Below, one piece after another: positions 28,558 through 37,510 of a DNA stretch of 64,000 bases; position 1 is the first letter of the stretch; every line of letters begins with the position of its first letter. The translations under genes were made by a program, and so were the position numbers. Source of the stretch: Legionella waltersii. Its GTDB lineage: Bacteria; Pseudomonadota; Gammaproteobacteria; Legionellales; Legionellaceae. The notes below the pieces were generated by a model. The model saw nothing but the letters and a program-made list of their open reading frames with translations. It was not told where the DNA came from and did no database searches. The stretch covers positions 599,294 to 663,293 of the forward strand of contig NZ_LNZB01000060.1 of NCBI RefSeq assembly GCF_001468085.1. Reading direction: 5' to 3'.

Positions 28558-29922
28558 CTAGTTAATTCCTAAATCATGAGTGATAACATCCAATATGCCA
28601 TTCTTACAAATATCACAAAACTCGGGATTAGATTCCATAATACAATTTAAACCTGGTTTATGGCTATATCCCTTGGATGAAGGTGAATCCGCATACCCAC
28701 CTTTGTAGGCACCATAGACTGGTGGATACGATTCCCAATCACTGTAGGGTGTTGGAATTAATGTTTGCGCATCCACCATTTTGTTCCATTTAAGGCCGTT
28801 ATAACTAGGAGCACCTAAGAAGGTAATGTTTTGAGACCAAGGTTCCTCCATGTTGGCTGCAAACTCAAGCTCAGTTCTACCACCTCCCTCATACTCCTCA
28901 TTAAGGCCAAAAAAGTGGCCTATTTCATGCAGCAGTAGGTAGGTAAAATACGTTGAATTATCTGCTGGAATTGCAGTATGAGACTTATAATTACCAACTC
29001 CCCAATATTTTCCATTATTGACTAGAACAATCGGATAATCGTAGGGAGCAGTCGCTAGAGCCTGTCTGAATTTATTTTCTCTCGTAGGGTATACAATATG
29101 ATACCAACGACCAAAATTATCCCAATAAGGATAATATAGACCGAGAAATGAATCGTATTCTGGTATAGGCAATCCCAAATCCATTGCATCGCCGAGGCGT
29201 TGATTGGAAGTGCTAAATACGGCATAAAAACTCATAGACTCCACACCAGGAAACTGTTGGCTTTGCAGTGCTTGGACTGTCTTAATGGCTTGTTTATAGA
29301 ATTTATTTTTTTCTGTTTTGCTGTATCCCTCTGCATAAATATTTACACGGAGGGAAGGCGATTTCTTTGCAATAGCCAACTCTTTAACCTCTAAATCAGG
29401 ATATTCAATCGTCTCCCTCTCTAACTTACCTATGTTTATCTCCTCGTCAAGTACCTTTTCCATCAGACCAGATTGTGGGTTTTCGGCATAGAGCTCAAAC
29501 ACAACACTTTCTTTAGGAACAGGAAACCGTAAATTAATTGCTCGCGCGAGCTTTCTATATTCTTTTCCAGTTCCTATCGAATCATAGAATAACTCTTTAC
29601 CAGTCTTTTTACTTTTTAAGATCCCTAAATAACTTCCCCAATGGGGTTTAAGAGTGCTCCTTGCCAATAATGCGGGAGTTCCAGATGCTTCAATGAGGAG
29701 ATGACTTATAGAATACGACTCCGTTTCTTCAAACCAGTCTGTTTGAATGCGTAAAACTGGAATTTCTGCTGTTTCTATAGCAGATTTTAAGGAGTTAACA
29801 TTGACATGTTTAAAATGAAGATTTGGGTAGTTGACATCTCTCGGCACTTTATAGCGATCCCAGTATGGATTAGCAAATGCCACTTGAGTAAAGCACAGTA
29901 ACAATAAAATATATCGATGCAT
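28558..29922 (-). CDS. Exported M64-like (IgA peptidase) zinc metallopeptidase
   Basis: 454 residues with a clear signal peptide (MHRYILLLLCFTQVAFA). An N-terminal beta-rich domain precedes an M64-type catalytic domain (about 190-454): zinc motif LLHEIGHFFGLNEEY near residue 325, and a Cys-rich C-terminal section, CIMESNPEFCDICKNGILDVI, typical of this family. M64 contains an IgA peptidase of Clostridium, but most members have no known substrate. The ATG at 29922 has GGAGGT nine bases upstream; the TTG before it is less likely. It follows the deamidase-like gene by 31 bp on the same strand, so the two are likely co-transcribed. Confidence 0.82.
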   Translation of the reverse strand: MHRYILLLLCFTQVAFANPYWDRYKVPRDVNYPNLHFKHVNVNSLKSAIETAEIPVLRIQTDWFEETESYSISHLLIEASGTPALLARSTLKPHWGSYLGILKSKKTGKELFYDSIGTGKEYRKLARAINLRFPVPKESVVFELYAENPQSGLMEKVLDEEINIGKLERETIEYPDLEVKELAIAKKSPSLRVNIYAEGYSKTEKNKFYKQAIKTVQALQSQQFPGVESMSFYAVFSTSNQRLGDAMDLGLPIPEYDSFLGLYYPYWDNFGRWYHIVYPTRENKFRQALATAPYDYPIVLVNNGKYWGVGNYKSHTAIPADNSTYFTYLLLHEIGHFFGLNEEYEGGGRTELEFAANMEEPWSQNITFLGAPSYNGLKWNKMVDAQTLIPTPYSDWESYPPVYGAYKGGYADSPSSKGYSHKPGLNCIMESNPEFCDICKNGILDVITHDLGIN

Positions 29923-29953
29923 CAATCATCTACCTCCGTGTATGGAAAATTCG

Positions 29954-30730
29954 TTAATATATGTTCCAAGGTGGAGTCGCCCCAAGCAATGTCGCAGGTT
30001 CAAAACCTAACTGCTTAATACGCTTCCATTCCTTCTCTAAATACATTCTTTGATCACTGATAGCTTCCTTATCACTAGCTTCAGTTGCAATATAACAATT
30101 ATCAATTGGATCATAAGAATAAGGGTTGCAAACAGCTACTTTCATTTCACTGCTGTCACCCATTTTACTATACCAATCGTCTACCAATACAGGTTTTTCA
30201 GTGTCAAGTGCGGGATCTAAGACAAAAATTGCCCCCATATAACTGACTACCAATGAAACATGATACCACCAACTGACTGCTCCAGACGCAGCATAAGGTG
30301 TTTGCAGTGACAAGTCACCAAATACGAATATCTTGAATGGCCTTATATAGTTTAAATCCGTCAGTTTCATTCCTGCTAAAGCCGCCCTAGCAAAACATCC
30401 GTCATCCGGATACAACCAACTGATTCTTCTCTCAAAAGCTAAATCTTGTTTGCTTTGTAGAAAGCGAGTATCTCTGATTAGTCTAAACATTGCCATTAAT
30501 TCTGCATAGCTATTAACAACGGGTACTTTTGAATAATCGACTTTATCTATTGGAACTCGTTTCGACAATGGGGTATTTCTTGATAAATAGTGTTTTGGAT
30601 TAGACGTTTTTAATTGAGAAATAATTTGCAGATAGGAGTCATCCTGCCCTCGTCCCTGCAATACAGCTGAATACAAGTTCCAAGAAATCAACAGCCCTAA
30701 CAGATACATCATGACTAATGATTTTTTCAT
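29954..30730 (-). CDS. Exported protein-glutaminase-like deamidase
   Basis: 258 residues with a signal peptide (MKKSLVMMYLLGLLISWNLYSA). The rest looks like the protein-glutaminase / papain-like Gln deamidase fold: Cys112 in PDDGCFARAAL, His157 in WWYHVSLVV, and Asp172 in FVLDPALD, the same Cys-His-Asp order and sequence settings as in Chryseobacterium protein-glutaminase. The expected reaction is deamidation of Gln side chains in proteins. GGGAGG seven bases before ATG 30730 fixes the start; a longer frame would place charged residues ahead of the signal peptide. First gene of a probable two-gene unit with the M64 peptidase. Confidence 0.8.
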   Translation of the reverse strand: MKKSLVMMYLLGLLISWNLYSAVLQGRGQDDSYLQIISQLKTSNPKHYLSRNTPLSKRVPIDKVDYSKVPVVNSYAELMAMFRLIRDTRFLQSKQDLAFERRISWLYPDDGCFARAALAGMKLTDLNYIRPFKIFVFGDLSLQTPYAASGAVSWWYHVSLVVSYMGAIFVLDPALDTEKPVLVDDWYSKMGDSSEMKVAVCNPYSYDPIDNCYIATEASDKEAISDQRMYLEKEWKRIKQLGFEPATLLGATPPWNIY

Positions 30731-30840
30731 AACTACCTCCCGATAGTTAGACATTGAATTCTCATTCAATATTGGCCTTCCATGACCTCATTTAATAATT
30801 AGCACAAAATTCCATCTGAGAACAGAACTTATAAATTGAT

Positions 30841-31413
30841 TTACTTACGAGATAAAACTTGAATTGCGTCTATGAGCGCTTCTGATTCTAATTTCTGTAC
30901 CTTTTCTTTTAAAGATTCTGGCGTATCTTCTTCACTTACGCTGCATTTTTTTTGCAACAGAATAGGCCCAGCATCCACTTTTTCGGTTACATAATGAATA
31001 GTACAACCAGTTTCGTGCACGCCTGACTGCAATACAGCTCGATGAACCTCTAAATCCATTTTACCAGCAAAAGCAGGTAATAAGGACGGGTGAACATTAA
31101 TGACTTTATTAGGCCATTCACTGATGAACTCTGGGGATAATATTCTCATGTACCCAATTAGAACCACGACATCAACTTGATGTTGTTTGAGAATTCCACT
31201 GATTTTTAAATCATAGTCTGTTCTACTTAAACCAGTTGGGCTCACAAACTGACAATCTAAACCATGGATACGTGCACGATCTAAAATGATCGCATCTGAT
31301 TTATTACTCAGGACGATGCTGATTTGTGCCTCTAAATATCCTAAATTGATGGCATTAATAATGGCAAGCATATTAGTGCCACGAGTAGATCCCAGAATGC
31401 CGAGTTTTATCAT
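30841..31413 (-). CDS. purN: Phosphoribosylglycinamide formyltransferase
   Basis: Third step of de novo purine synthesis: formyl transfer from 10-formyl-THF to GAR. 190 aa. N-terminal LGSTRGTNM phosphate-binding loop, catalytic region LIGYMRILS and VINVHPSLLPAFAGK with Asn/His, and the Asp-containing segment VDAGPILLQKKCSV. Its ATG overlaps the purD stop by four bases. It is the last gene of the purine operon. Confidence 0.95.
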   Translation of the reverse strand: MIKLGILGSTRGTNMLAIINAINLGYLEAQISIVLSNKSDAIILDRARIHGLDCQFVSPTGLSRTDYDLKISGILKQHQVDVVVLIGYMRILSPEFISEWPNKVINVHPSLLPAFAGKMDLEVHRAVLQSGVHETGCTIHYVTEKVDAGPILLQKKCSVSEEDTPESLKEKVQKLESEALIDAIQVLSRK

Positions 31414-32726
31414 CTAGCACGCAACTTACGCATAAACTCTACGCGATTTGATATCATCTTCTCTGTTCCAATATCACCTCTATGAAACAACGGCCCCTTT
31501 ATACGCTTAATTTGGGATTCTGCTATTTGCTCTGCTTGAGAGGAGTTATCGGCAATTCCTACGTAAGCAACTGCTCTAGAGCCAGTAGCGTACAATTTAT
31601 TTTTCTTCGCATTAACTGCAGCCAAATACAAGTTTTGCATATTCTCTACTTGAGTAATGTCTATTTCTACATCACGTAATGGCTTATCCGGATAACCATT
31701 GGGTACAGCGTATTTACATACTGTCGATAGATTAGCAAATTCAACCTTCTCCTTTTGAAGATTACCATTTACCATTGACACACATAAATCCACAAAATCG
31801 GATTGCAGAATGCTTAATACATTCAACGATTCTGGATCCCCAAATCGTGCATTGAACTCGATGACATAGACTCCATTTGCAGTAGCAATAAACCCACCAT
31901 ACAAGATTCCAATGTATTTTTCTTTTGTTTCAGTCATTAAACCATTAATGACTTCCTGGTTAATGTGCAACGCTTGATTGATGTCATCCTGGGTTAAAAA
32001 AGGTAAGCGGTGATCAGCCATTGAATAACTGCCCATACCGCCTGTATTAGGGCCTGTGTCATTCTCAAAGGCTCTTTTATTGTCTTGGATAACTGGCATG
32101 GGTACTAAATTGTTACCGTCTGAAAAGCACATGAATGAAAACTCTTGACCAATTAATTTTTCTTCAATGACCAACGTTTGATTTTGAGAGAAGATTTCTC
32201 GACAAAAATCCATGGCCTCAGAAAATGAATGGAGATGCTCACCAGCTACTTTTACTCCTTTTCCTGCCATCAATCCATTCGCTTTAACCACAAAATTACC
32301 CAGACCAAGTTCATGTAAAAACGTTTCAATGCCATTGATGTCTGTGAAATTTCTATATTTTGGTAGTCCTGATATGTCATACTTTTTCATCAAGTTTCTT
32401 GCAAAGGACTTACTTGTTTCAATTTGAGCAAGTGCCTGTTTAGGACCTATTACTTTAATTCCTGAATTCCATAAAGCATCAGCCAAGCCTTGTTCAAGCG
32501 GAGCTTCTGGGCCAATAATCGCTAAATCAATGGACCACTGTTCGGCCTTCTGTTGTACGTCTGAGACATTATTTATATCACCTACATAATAGGCATGAGC
32601 GATGTCCTCTATCCCAGGATTCAATGATGTTCCAAAGCAAAAAACCGCTGGTTTTTTCAAAGATCGATTCAATGCTTTTGCAATCGCATGTTCACGAGCA
32701 CCAGATCCTACAACTAAAATATTCAT
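31410..32726 (-). CDS. purD: Phosphoribosylamine-glycine ligase
   Basis: ATP-grasp enzyme (438 aa), second step of purine synthesis (PRA + glycine to GAR). MNILVVGSGAREHAIA at the N-terminus, IGPEAPLEQGLAD, ATP-grasp glycine loop KANGLMAGKGVKV, and metal-site segment VIEFNARFGDPES. The start overlaps the purF stop by one base (TAATG). Confidence 0.96.
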   Translation of the reverse strand: MNILVVGSGAREHAIAKALNRSLKKPAVFCFGTSLNPGIEDIAHAYYVGDINNVSDVQQKAEQWSIDLAIIGPEAPLEQGLADALWNSGIKVIGPKQALAQIETSKSFARNLMKKYDISGLPKYRNFTDINGIETFLHELGLGNFVVKANGLMAGKGVKVAGEHLHSFSEAMDFCREIFSQNQTLVIEEKLIGQEFSFMCFSDGNNLVPMPVIQDNKRAFENDTGPNTGGMGSYSMADHRLPFLTQDDINQALHINQEVINGLMTETKEKYIGILYGGFIATANGVYVIEFNARFGDPESLNVLSILQSDFVDLCVSMVNGNLQKEKVEFANLSTVCKYAVPNGYPDKPLRDVEIDITQVENMQNLYLAAVNAKKNKLYATGSRAVAYVGIADNSSQAEQIAESQIKRIKGPLFHRGDIGTEKMISNRVEFMRKLRAR

Positions 32727-34225
32727 TAGGACATCTCTCCAATTTCTGTATCAATGCCATTTTCTTGCAGTCGTTTTTTTTCTAAAGCCCTAATTTTAGA
32801 TTCGTTGATTTGTCCACACACATAAATGCCATCCATACAAGCCATGCAGGGTTTAGATAAATCATACTTACCTTTTCGAGATACTGCTTCAACAAGATCA
32901 GTTTGAGTTTGATACAACAACTTATCAACTCCTAAAAACTGGCGAATCTCTTCTTCAGATTTATGTGCTGCGATTAATTTTTTACGTGACGGAATATCAA
33001 TACCATAAAAGCAAGGATTTTTAATGGGTGGACAGGTAGACACGAAATAGATTTCTAAAGCTCCAAATTCCCTAATCATATGTACAATTTCACGAGAGGT
33101 TGTTCCACGAACAATACTATCATCTACAATGAGGACTCTTTTCTTATTAATTTCTGTTTTTTGGGGAGTTAATTTATAACGTACTTGTCTTGATCGAGAT
33201 TCTTGATTAGGCATAATAAACGTGCGTCCAATAAATGGATTTTTATACAAGCCTTCCGAATAACGAATACCCAACTCATTTGCAAAAGCTAATGCCGCTG
33301 TATTTGCCGTAGAGGGTGCGGGAATGACTACATCTGGAATCGTTTCAGGGTATTTTTCTTTCCAACGTTTTGCTAAATTTTGCCCCATACGTAACCGTGC
33401 TCTGTAGACACTAACATCGTCCAAGGTAGCATCTGGCCTTGCAAAGTAGACGTATTCAAATAGACAGGGAGTGAATGCTTTTTGAGTGATGACCTTCTTA
33501 AATAATTGACCTTGGGCGTTTACGTAAACAACTTCACCAGGTAGTAAATCGCCCTTAGGCTCAAACCCAAGTGAGTAAAACGGGGTGGTTTCAGAAGCAA
33601 AAATATAGTCCTTACGTCCATCATCCCTTACCCGCTCGCCCCAAACCAGTGGACGAATTCCATGCGGATCACGAAATGCTACCAATCCTTTACCGATGAC
33701 TAGGCTTACTACTGAGAACGACCCTTCCACACGGCTATAGATTGTATTTACTGCGGAACATAATAATTCAAAAAATTGAGCTTCATCGTTATCCGAATAG
33801 GAGCCTACTGCTAAGGAATCTGCTAGGAGAAGCAGTAATGCTTCAGAGTCTAGCGTCGAATTCAAATGACGGTGTTGTTTTCCACAGATATCATCCACTA
33901 ATTCTTGATAGTTCACTAAATTGCCGTTATGCGCTAAGGCAATTCCCCGAGGACTCCCAATCCACAGCGGTTGTACATCGGCTTCACTGTATCCACCAGC
34001 CGTTGGATATCGTGCATGGGCTATCCCCACTTTACCTTTGAGTTGAGCTAAATCGGTTGTTGATATGGCTTCTCTGACCAAACCAAGGCCATGTTTTGCA
34101 TAAAATCGGTCATCACAAGTTAAAATGCCTGATGCGTCCTGTCCTCTATGTTGAAGATGAATTAAGCTATCATAAAGTTCTGCAGCTACAGAGTCATGAC
34201 TATAAATTCCAACAATACCACACAT
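32726..34225 (-). CDS. purF: Amidophosphoribosyltransferase
   Basis: First committed purine step: PRPP + glutamine to phosphoribosylamine. 499 aa. The start is set at ATG 34225 because the N-terminal nucleophile Cys must follow Met (MCGIVGIYS) and GGGGGG lies eight bases upstream; the longer frame would bury it. Ntn glutaminase domain to about 240, then a PRTase domain with VLIVDDSIVRGTTS, and C-terminal Cys residues in SKPCMACMDGIYVCG that may hold an Fe-S cluster as in the Bacillus-type enzyme. Confidence 0.96.
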   Translation of the reverse strand: MCGIVGIYSHDSVAAELYDSLIHLQHRGQDASGILTCDDRFYAKHGLGLVREAISTTDLAQLKGKVGIAHARYPTAGGYSEADVQPLWIGSPRGIALAHNGNLVNYQELVDDICGKQHRHLNSTLDSEALLLLLADSLAVGSYSDNDEAQFFELLCSAVNTIYSRVEGSFSVVSLVIGKGLVAFRDPHGIRPLVWGERVRDDGRKDYIFASETTPFYSLGFEPKGDLLPGEVVYVNAQGQLFKKVITQKAFTPCLFEYVYFARPDATLDDVSVYRARLRMGQNLAKRWKEKYPETIPDVVIPAPSTANTAALAFANELGIRYSEGLYKNPFIGRTFIMPNQESRSRQVRYKLTPQKTEINKKRVLIVDDSIVRGTTSREIVHMIREFGALEIYFVSTCPPIKNPCFYGIDIPSRKKLIAAHKSEEEIRQFLGVDKLLYQTQTDLVEAVSRKGKYDLSKPCMACMDGIYVCGQINESKIRALEKKRLQENGIDTEIGEMS

Positions 34226-34249
34226 TAGTCTACCCCCCACTGAGCCAAT

Positions 34250-35230
34250 TTAACTTAACCAAGTTTGTAAATGACGCAATATTCTGTCTTGCGCAGGTTC
34301 AGGACTTAACTCGTATGCAAATGATGCACCGGTAATTTTTTCATACAGCTGGATGTATCTTGCCGCTAAAGTAACAATTAGCTCATCTGGTGCCTTAGGC
34401 AAAATTTCATCTTGATAGGGATCGCTATGCTGTACAAACCATAATCTTAAAAACTCTTTATCAATATTCTCGGGTTCTTTGCCAGCATTCATTCGTTCTT
34501 GGTAAGTTTCTGCTAACCAATAACGACTTGAATCAGGCGTGTGTATCTCATCAATTAATAGGACATTGCCATGATCATTTCTACCAAATTCATATTTAGT
34601 ATCCACCAATATGAGACCATGTTCCTGTGCGATTTTAGCGCCGTATTCATAGAGTTGAAGCGCGTATGAACTAGCTTCATCCCAGTCCTTCTGGCTCATC
34701 CACCCTTCTGAAACTAGTTCTGTAGGTGTGATAGGCCTATCATGATCTTTCTCTTTGGTTGTGGGGGTAATAACGGGCGTCTGAAGCTTTTGGTTTTTTA
34801 GGAGTCCCTCTGGAAATTCGATTCCACAATAGTTCCTCACCCCATTTTGATATTGCGTCCATAACGAGGTATTGGTTGAGCCAGAAATATATCCCCTAAC
34901 CACAAATTCTATTGGAAAAACGTTGCATTTTTTAGCAATCACCACATTAGGATCTGGAACAGCAATGAGGTGATTAGGAACTATTGATTTGGTTTTCTCA
35001 AACCACCAGGCTGAGGTGAGATTTAGTACCTGTCCTTTATAGGGCACAGAAGCCAACATTCGATCAAATGCACTTAGCCTATCAGTCGTTACTAAGATTA
35101 ACTTATCCCCAATGTCGTAGGTATCGCGTACCTTTCCTTGGTATTTTTTACCAAAAGGCAAATTCGTTTCGCTCAAGCAAAATGACAGTTGAGCAGCAAT
35201 TGCATCATAGTTTGGTTCGTTAATATTCAT
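34250..35230 (-). CDS. purC: SAICAR synthetase
   Basis: Ligates aspartate to CAIR in purine synthesis; 326 aa, the longer, eukaryote-like PurC form rather than the 237-aa E. coli type. Signatures: GKKYQGKVRDTYDIGD, TTDRLSAFDRMLA, EFVVRGYISGS, LILVDTKYEFG and IDEIHTPDSSRYW. The ATG at 35230 overlaps the end of purQ by eleven bases (ATGAATATTAA); an ATG at 35239 is an alternative. The much longer open frame to 35329 overlaps purQ by over 100 bp and is rejected. Confidence 0.93.
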   Translation of the reverse strand: MNINEPNYDAIAAQLSFCLSETNLPFGKKYQGKVRDTYDIGDKLILVTTDRLSAFDRMLASVPYKGQVLNLTSAWWFEKTKSIVPNHLIAVPDPNVVIAKKCNVFPIEFVVRGYISGSTNTSLWTQYQNGVRNYCGIEFPEGLLKNQKLQTPVITPTTKEKDHDRPITPTELVSEGWMSQKDWDEASSYALQLYEYGAKIAQEHGLILVDTKYEFGRNDHGNVLLIDEIHTPDSSRYWLAETYQERMNAGKEPENIDKEFLRLWFVQHSDPYQDEILPKAPDELIVTLAARYIQLYEKITGASFAYELSPEPAQDRILRHLQTWLS

Positions 35231-36467
35231 AGCAAGCATGGGCATAGGAGTTAAATAAAATATGAGTTTGTAATACTCTTTCAATATCATTAGTTTGATC
35301 GGAGTCACTTTGCAAAACCCAAAGCACACCGTGATTTATCGATATGTTGGCATCAAAAGAAAAATGATCTTGCAACATTTGCATTTTTTGTGCTCCTACA
35401 AGATCATCATAGGCCTTCACTAAATATGCCTTTGCATCAGAAGGCAATAATTGATCCTTTTCAACGATGTACTCTTTACGATCATTGTACAAAACCCCGC
35501 TTTCCATGATTTGCTCAATAAGCTCAGTTGAGTTTGAGCCAATTTCCCAGTGAACATAACGCTTCACTGAAACTAAAATACCCATCTGCCTTAGCGTTTT
35601 TTCAACGGTTAATGCGGTGTTATCCGTAATTATCTGCTTTACAATGACTTCGTAGTGGTCAGTCTTAGGAGTATAAGGTGATATAGAAATTGGTTTTACT
35701 TGGTAGTCCAATGGCAATTGGGTCACGCGTTGATTATCTTGAATGTATTCTTTCATTGACTTAAAAATATCATCTCCAACAGGAGTACGCTCTGGATGGG
35801 GCATCATAGCCATCACATTCCCAGATCTATTGATTACTGCCGCAATATTTCCCATGGAACCATTTGGATTTACAGGAAAGTTATCATTAATATTCCCGAA
35901 CTCATCGCAATACTGGAATAAATTCAAACCTTCTGATTCAATGATTTTCAGAAGATCTTTTGTCATAACAAAGCGTCCCTCAGCATGTGCTGCAGGCACA
36001 GTAATAACCTGATGCTCACTCATGCAACGGGTAAATGCGTTATTTTTTGGGGTACTGCATGGACGCATATTAATCCATGCATTATAAAATCCAGTTCCTA
36101 GTATTTTACCGTCAAGAATACGTTTGTTTTCAGTAAGTGCCATTCCTACTTGATACTCTTTGAGTCCAGGTACTAAGCCTGTCTCGACTAATATTTGCGC
36201 TCCATTACAAATACCTAAAACTGGTTTTCCTAGTTCACTTTGTCTTTTTATCTCTTCCATCACTGGATCAAGAGCAGCGATAATCCCCGATCTTGAGCGA
36301 TCCTCATAAGAGAATCCCCCAACAATAATGAATCCGTCCATTTCTTTGAGTTTCGAAGCTGGCTCATTCCACAAAAATTCAATGGGTTGCATACCAGACC
36401 TTTCAACAGCTAGTGCAGTCTCTCTTTCGCAATTTGAACCAGGAAATTGAACGATAGCTATTTTCAT
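35220..36467 (-). CDS. purQ: FGAM synthase glutaminase subunit fused to a PurS-like domain
   Basis: 415 aa. Residues 1-260 are PurQ, the class I glutamine amidotransferase of FGAM synthase: Cys nucleophile in GICNGAQIL, His/Glu in MMPHPERT. PurQ alone is usually 220-270 aa. The additional 155 residues contain HYEVIVKQIITDNTALTVEKTLRQMG..VSVKRYVHWEI...ELIEQIMESGVLYND-like sequence (about 268-340), which follows the PurS pattern of one beta-alpha-beta repeat, ending with a second, weaker half. The small PurL next to it needs PurS, and no separate purS is present in the operon, so the fusion would supply it. The ATG overlaps the purM stop by four bases. Confidence 0.88.
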   Translation of the reverse strand: MKIAIVQFPGSNCERETALAVERSGMQPIEFLWNEPASKLKEMDGFIIVGGFSYEDRSRSGIIAALDPVMEEIKRQSELGKPVLGICNGAQILVETGLVPGLKEYQVGMALTENKRILDGKILGTGFYNAWINMRPCSTPKNNAFTRCMSEHQVITVPAAHAEGRFVMTKDLLKIIESEGLNLFQYCDEFGNINDNFPVNPNGSMGNIAAVINRSGNVMAMMPHPERTPVGDDIFKSMKEYIQDNQRVTQLPLDYQVKPISISPYTPKTDHYEVIVKQIITDNTALTVEKTLRQMGILVSVKRYVHWEIGSNSTELIEQIMESGVLYNDRKEYIVEKDQLLPSDAKAYLVKAYDDLVGAQKMQMLQDHFSFDANISINHGVLWVLQSDSDQTNDIERVLQTHILFNSYAHACYEY

Positions 36468-37510
36468 TGCATTAATCTCACTTCTGGTTTGCCAGATACT
36501 ACCTGCCCCACTTCAAACACTGGAAACTCTGGGTAGTGCTTCAATGCTGTTTTAATCGTATCTATATTTTTTGGAGCAACAATCAGTATGAGGCCAATTC
36601 CCATGTTAAAAGTTCGGTACATTTCTTGATCATCTAGCTTTCCAAGATGACGTAAAACATCAAATACAGGTAATATTGGGCAAGCATTTTTCCGCAGTTC
36701 TACCAAACAATCCTGAGGAAGTATCCGTGGTATATTTTCTAAAATACCCCCACCTGTTATATGAGCCATGCCTTTAATGTGAATGCCTTGATCTAAAAGA
36801 TGCAGAACCGGCTTTGTATAATTAATATGAGGTGCTAGCAGAGACTCTCCAACGGATTGATTTAAATCAGAAATACGCGATTCGACTGTATAATCAGCCA
36901 CATCAAAAAACAACTTGCGTGCTAAAGAATAACCATTGGTATGCAATCCACTTGATGGGAAAGCTAATACAATATCCCCATGACAAATGTCTTTACCAAG
37001 TATAGCCTTATCCTTTTCTACTACACCAGTAATGATCCCTACTAAATCATGCTCTCCTTTTAAGTAGGTATCTGGCATTTCAGCGGTCTCACCACCCACT
37101 AAAGAAATACCATTCTCAAGGCAAGCCTTTGTCATCCCCATAATGATTTGTTCGATGTATTCAGGTTTTATTCGGTCAGCTGCGATATAATCAAGCAATG
37201 TAAGTGGTTTAGCTCCCAAAACAATAATGTCGTTCGTCGTAGCACTCACTAAATCAATACCGATCGTATCAAACTTGTCCATCATTCGTGCAACAATGGT
37301 TTTTGTCCCTACTCCATCGATACTTTGTACCATGACAGGATGTTTATAGTGATCAGCAATAGTCTTAAGATCATACATGGCCCCAAAGCTACCAATACCA
37401 GTTAATACCTGAGGAGAAAACGTTTTTTCCACATGGCGTTTAATGCGAGTTACTGCCTCATTTCCTGCTTCAATATCCACACCAGCAGTTTTATAATTGA
37501 TGGTAGTCAT
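36464..37510 (-). CDS. purM: Phosphoribosylformylglycinamidine cyclo-ligase
   Basis: AIR synthetase (348 aa), ATP-dependent ring closure of FGAM. N-terminal YKTAGVDIEAGNEAV, GIGSFGAMYDL, SIDGVGTKTIVA, LVGGETAEMPDTY and HITGGGILENIPRILP are all family markers. It starts one base inside the purL stop (TAATG) and overlaps purQ by four bases, so translation is coupled along the operon. Confidence 0.96.
   Translation of the reverse strand: MTTINYKTAGVDIEAGNEAVTRIKRHVEKTFSPQVLTGIGSFGAMYDLKTIADHYKHPVMVQSIDGVGTKTIVARMMDKFDTIGIDLVSATTNDIIVLGAKPLTLLDYIAADRIKPEYIEQIIMGMTKACLENGISLVGGETAEMPDTYLKGEHDLVGIITGVVEKDKAILGKDICHGDIVLAFPSSGLHTNGYSLARKLFFDVADYTVESRISDLNQSVGESLLAPHINYTKPVLHLLDQGIHIKGMAHITGGGILENIPRILPQDCLVELRKNACPILPVFDVLRHLGKLDDQEMYRTFNMGIGLILIVAPKNIDTIKTALKHYPEFPVFEVGQVVSGKPEVRLMQ

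Noticed and set aside
35231..35329. N-terminal extension of PurC
   Set aside because: It overlaps the coding end of purQ(S), and the PurC homology begins only after the chosen ATG.
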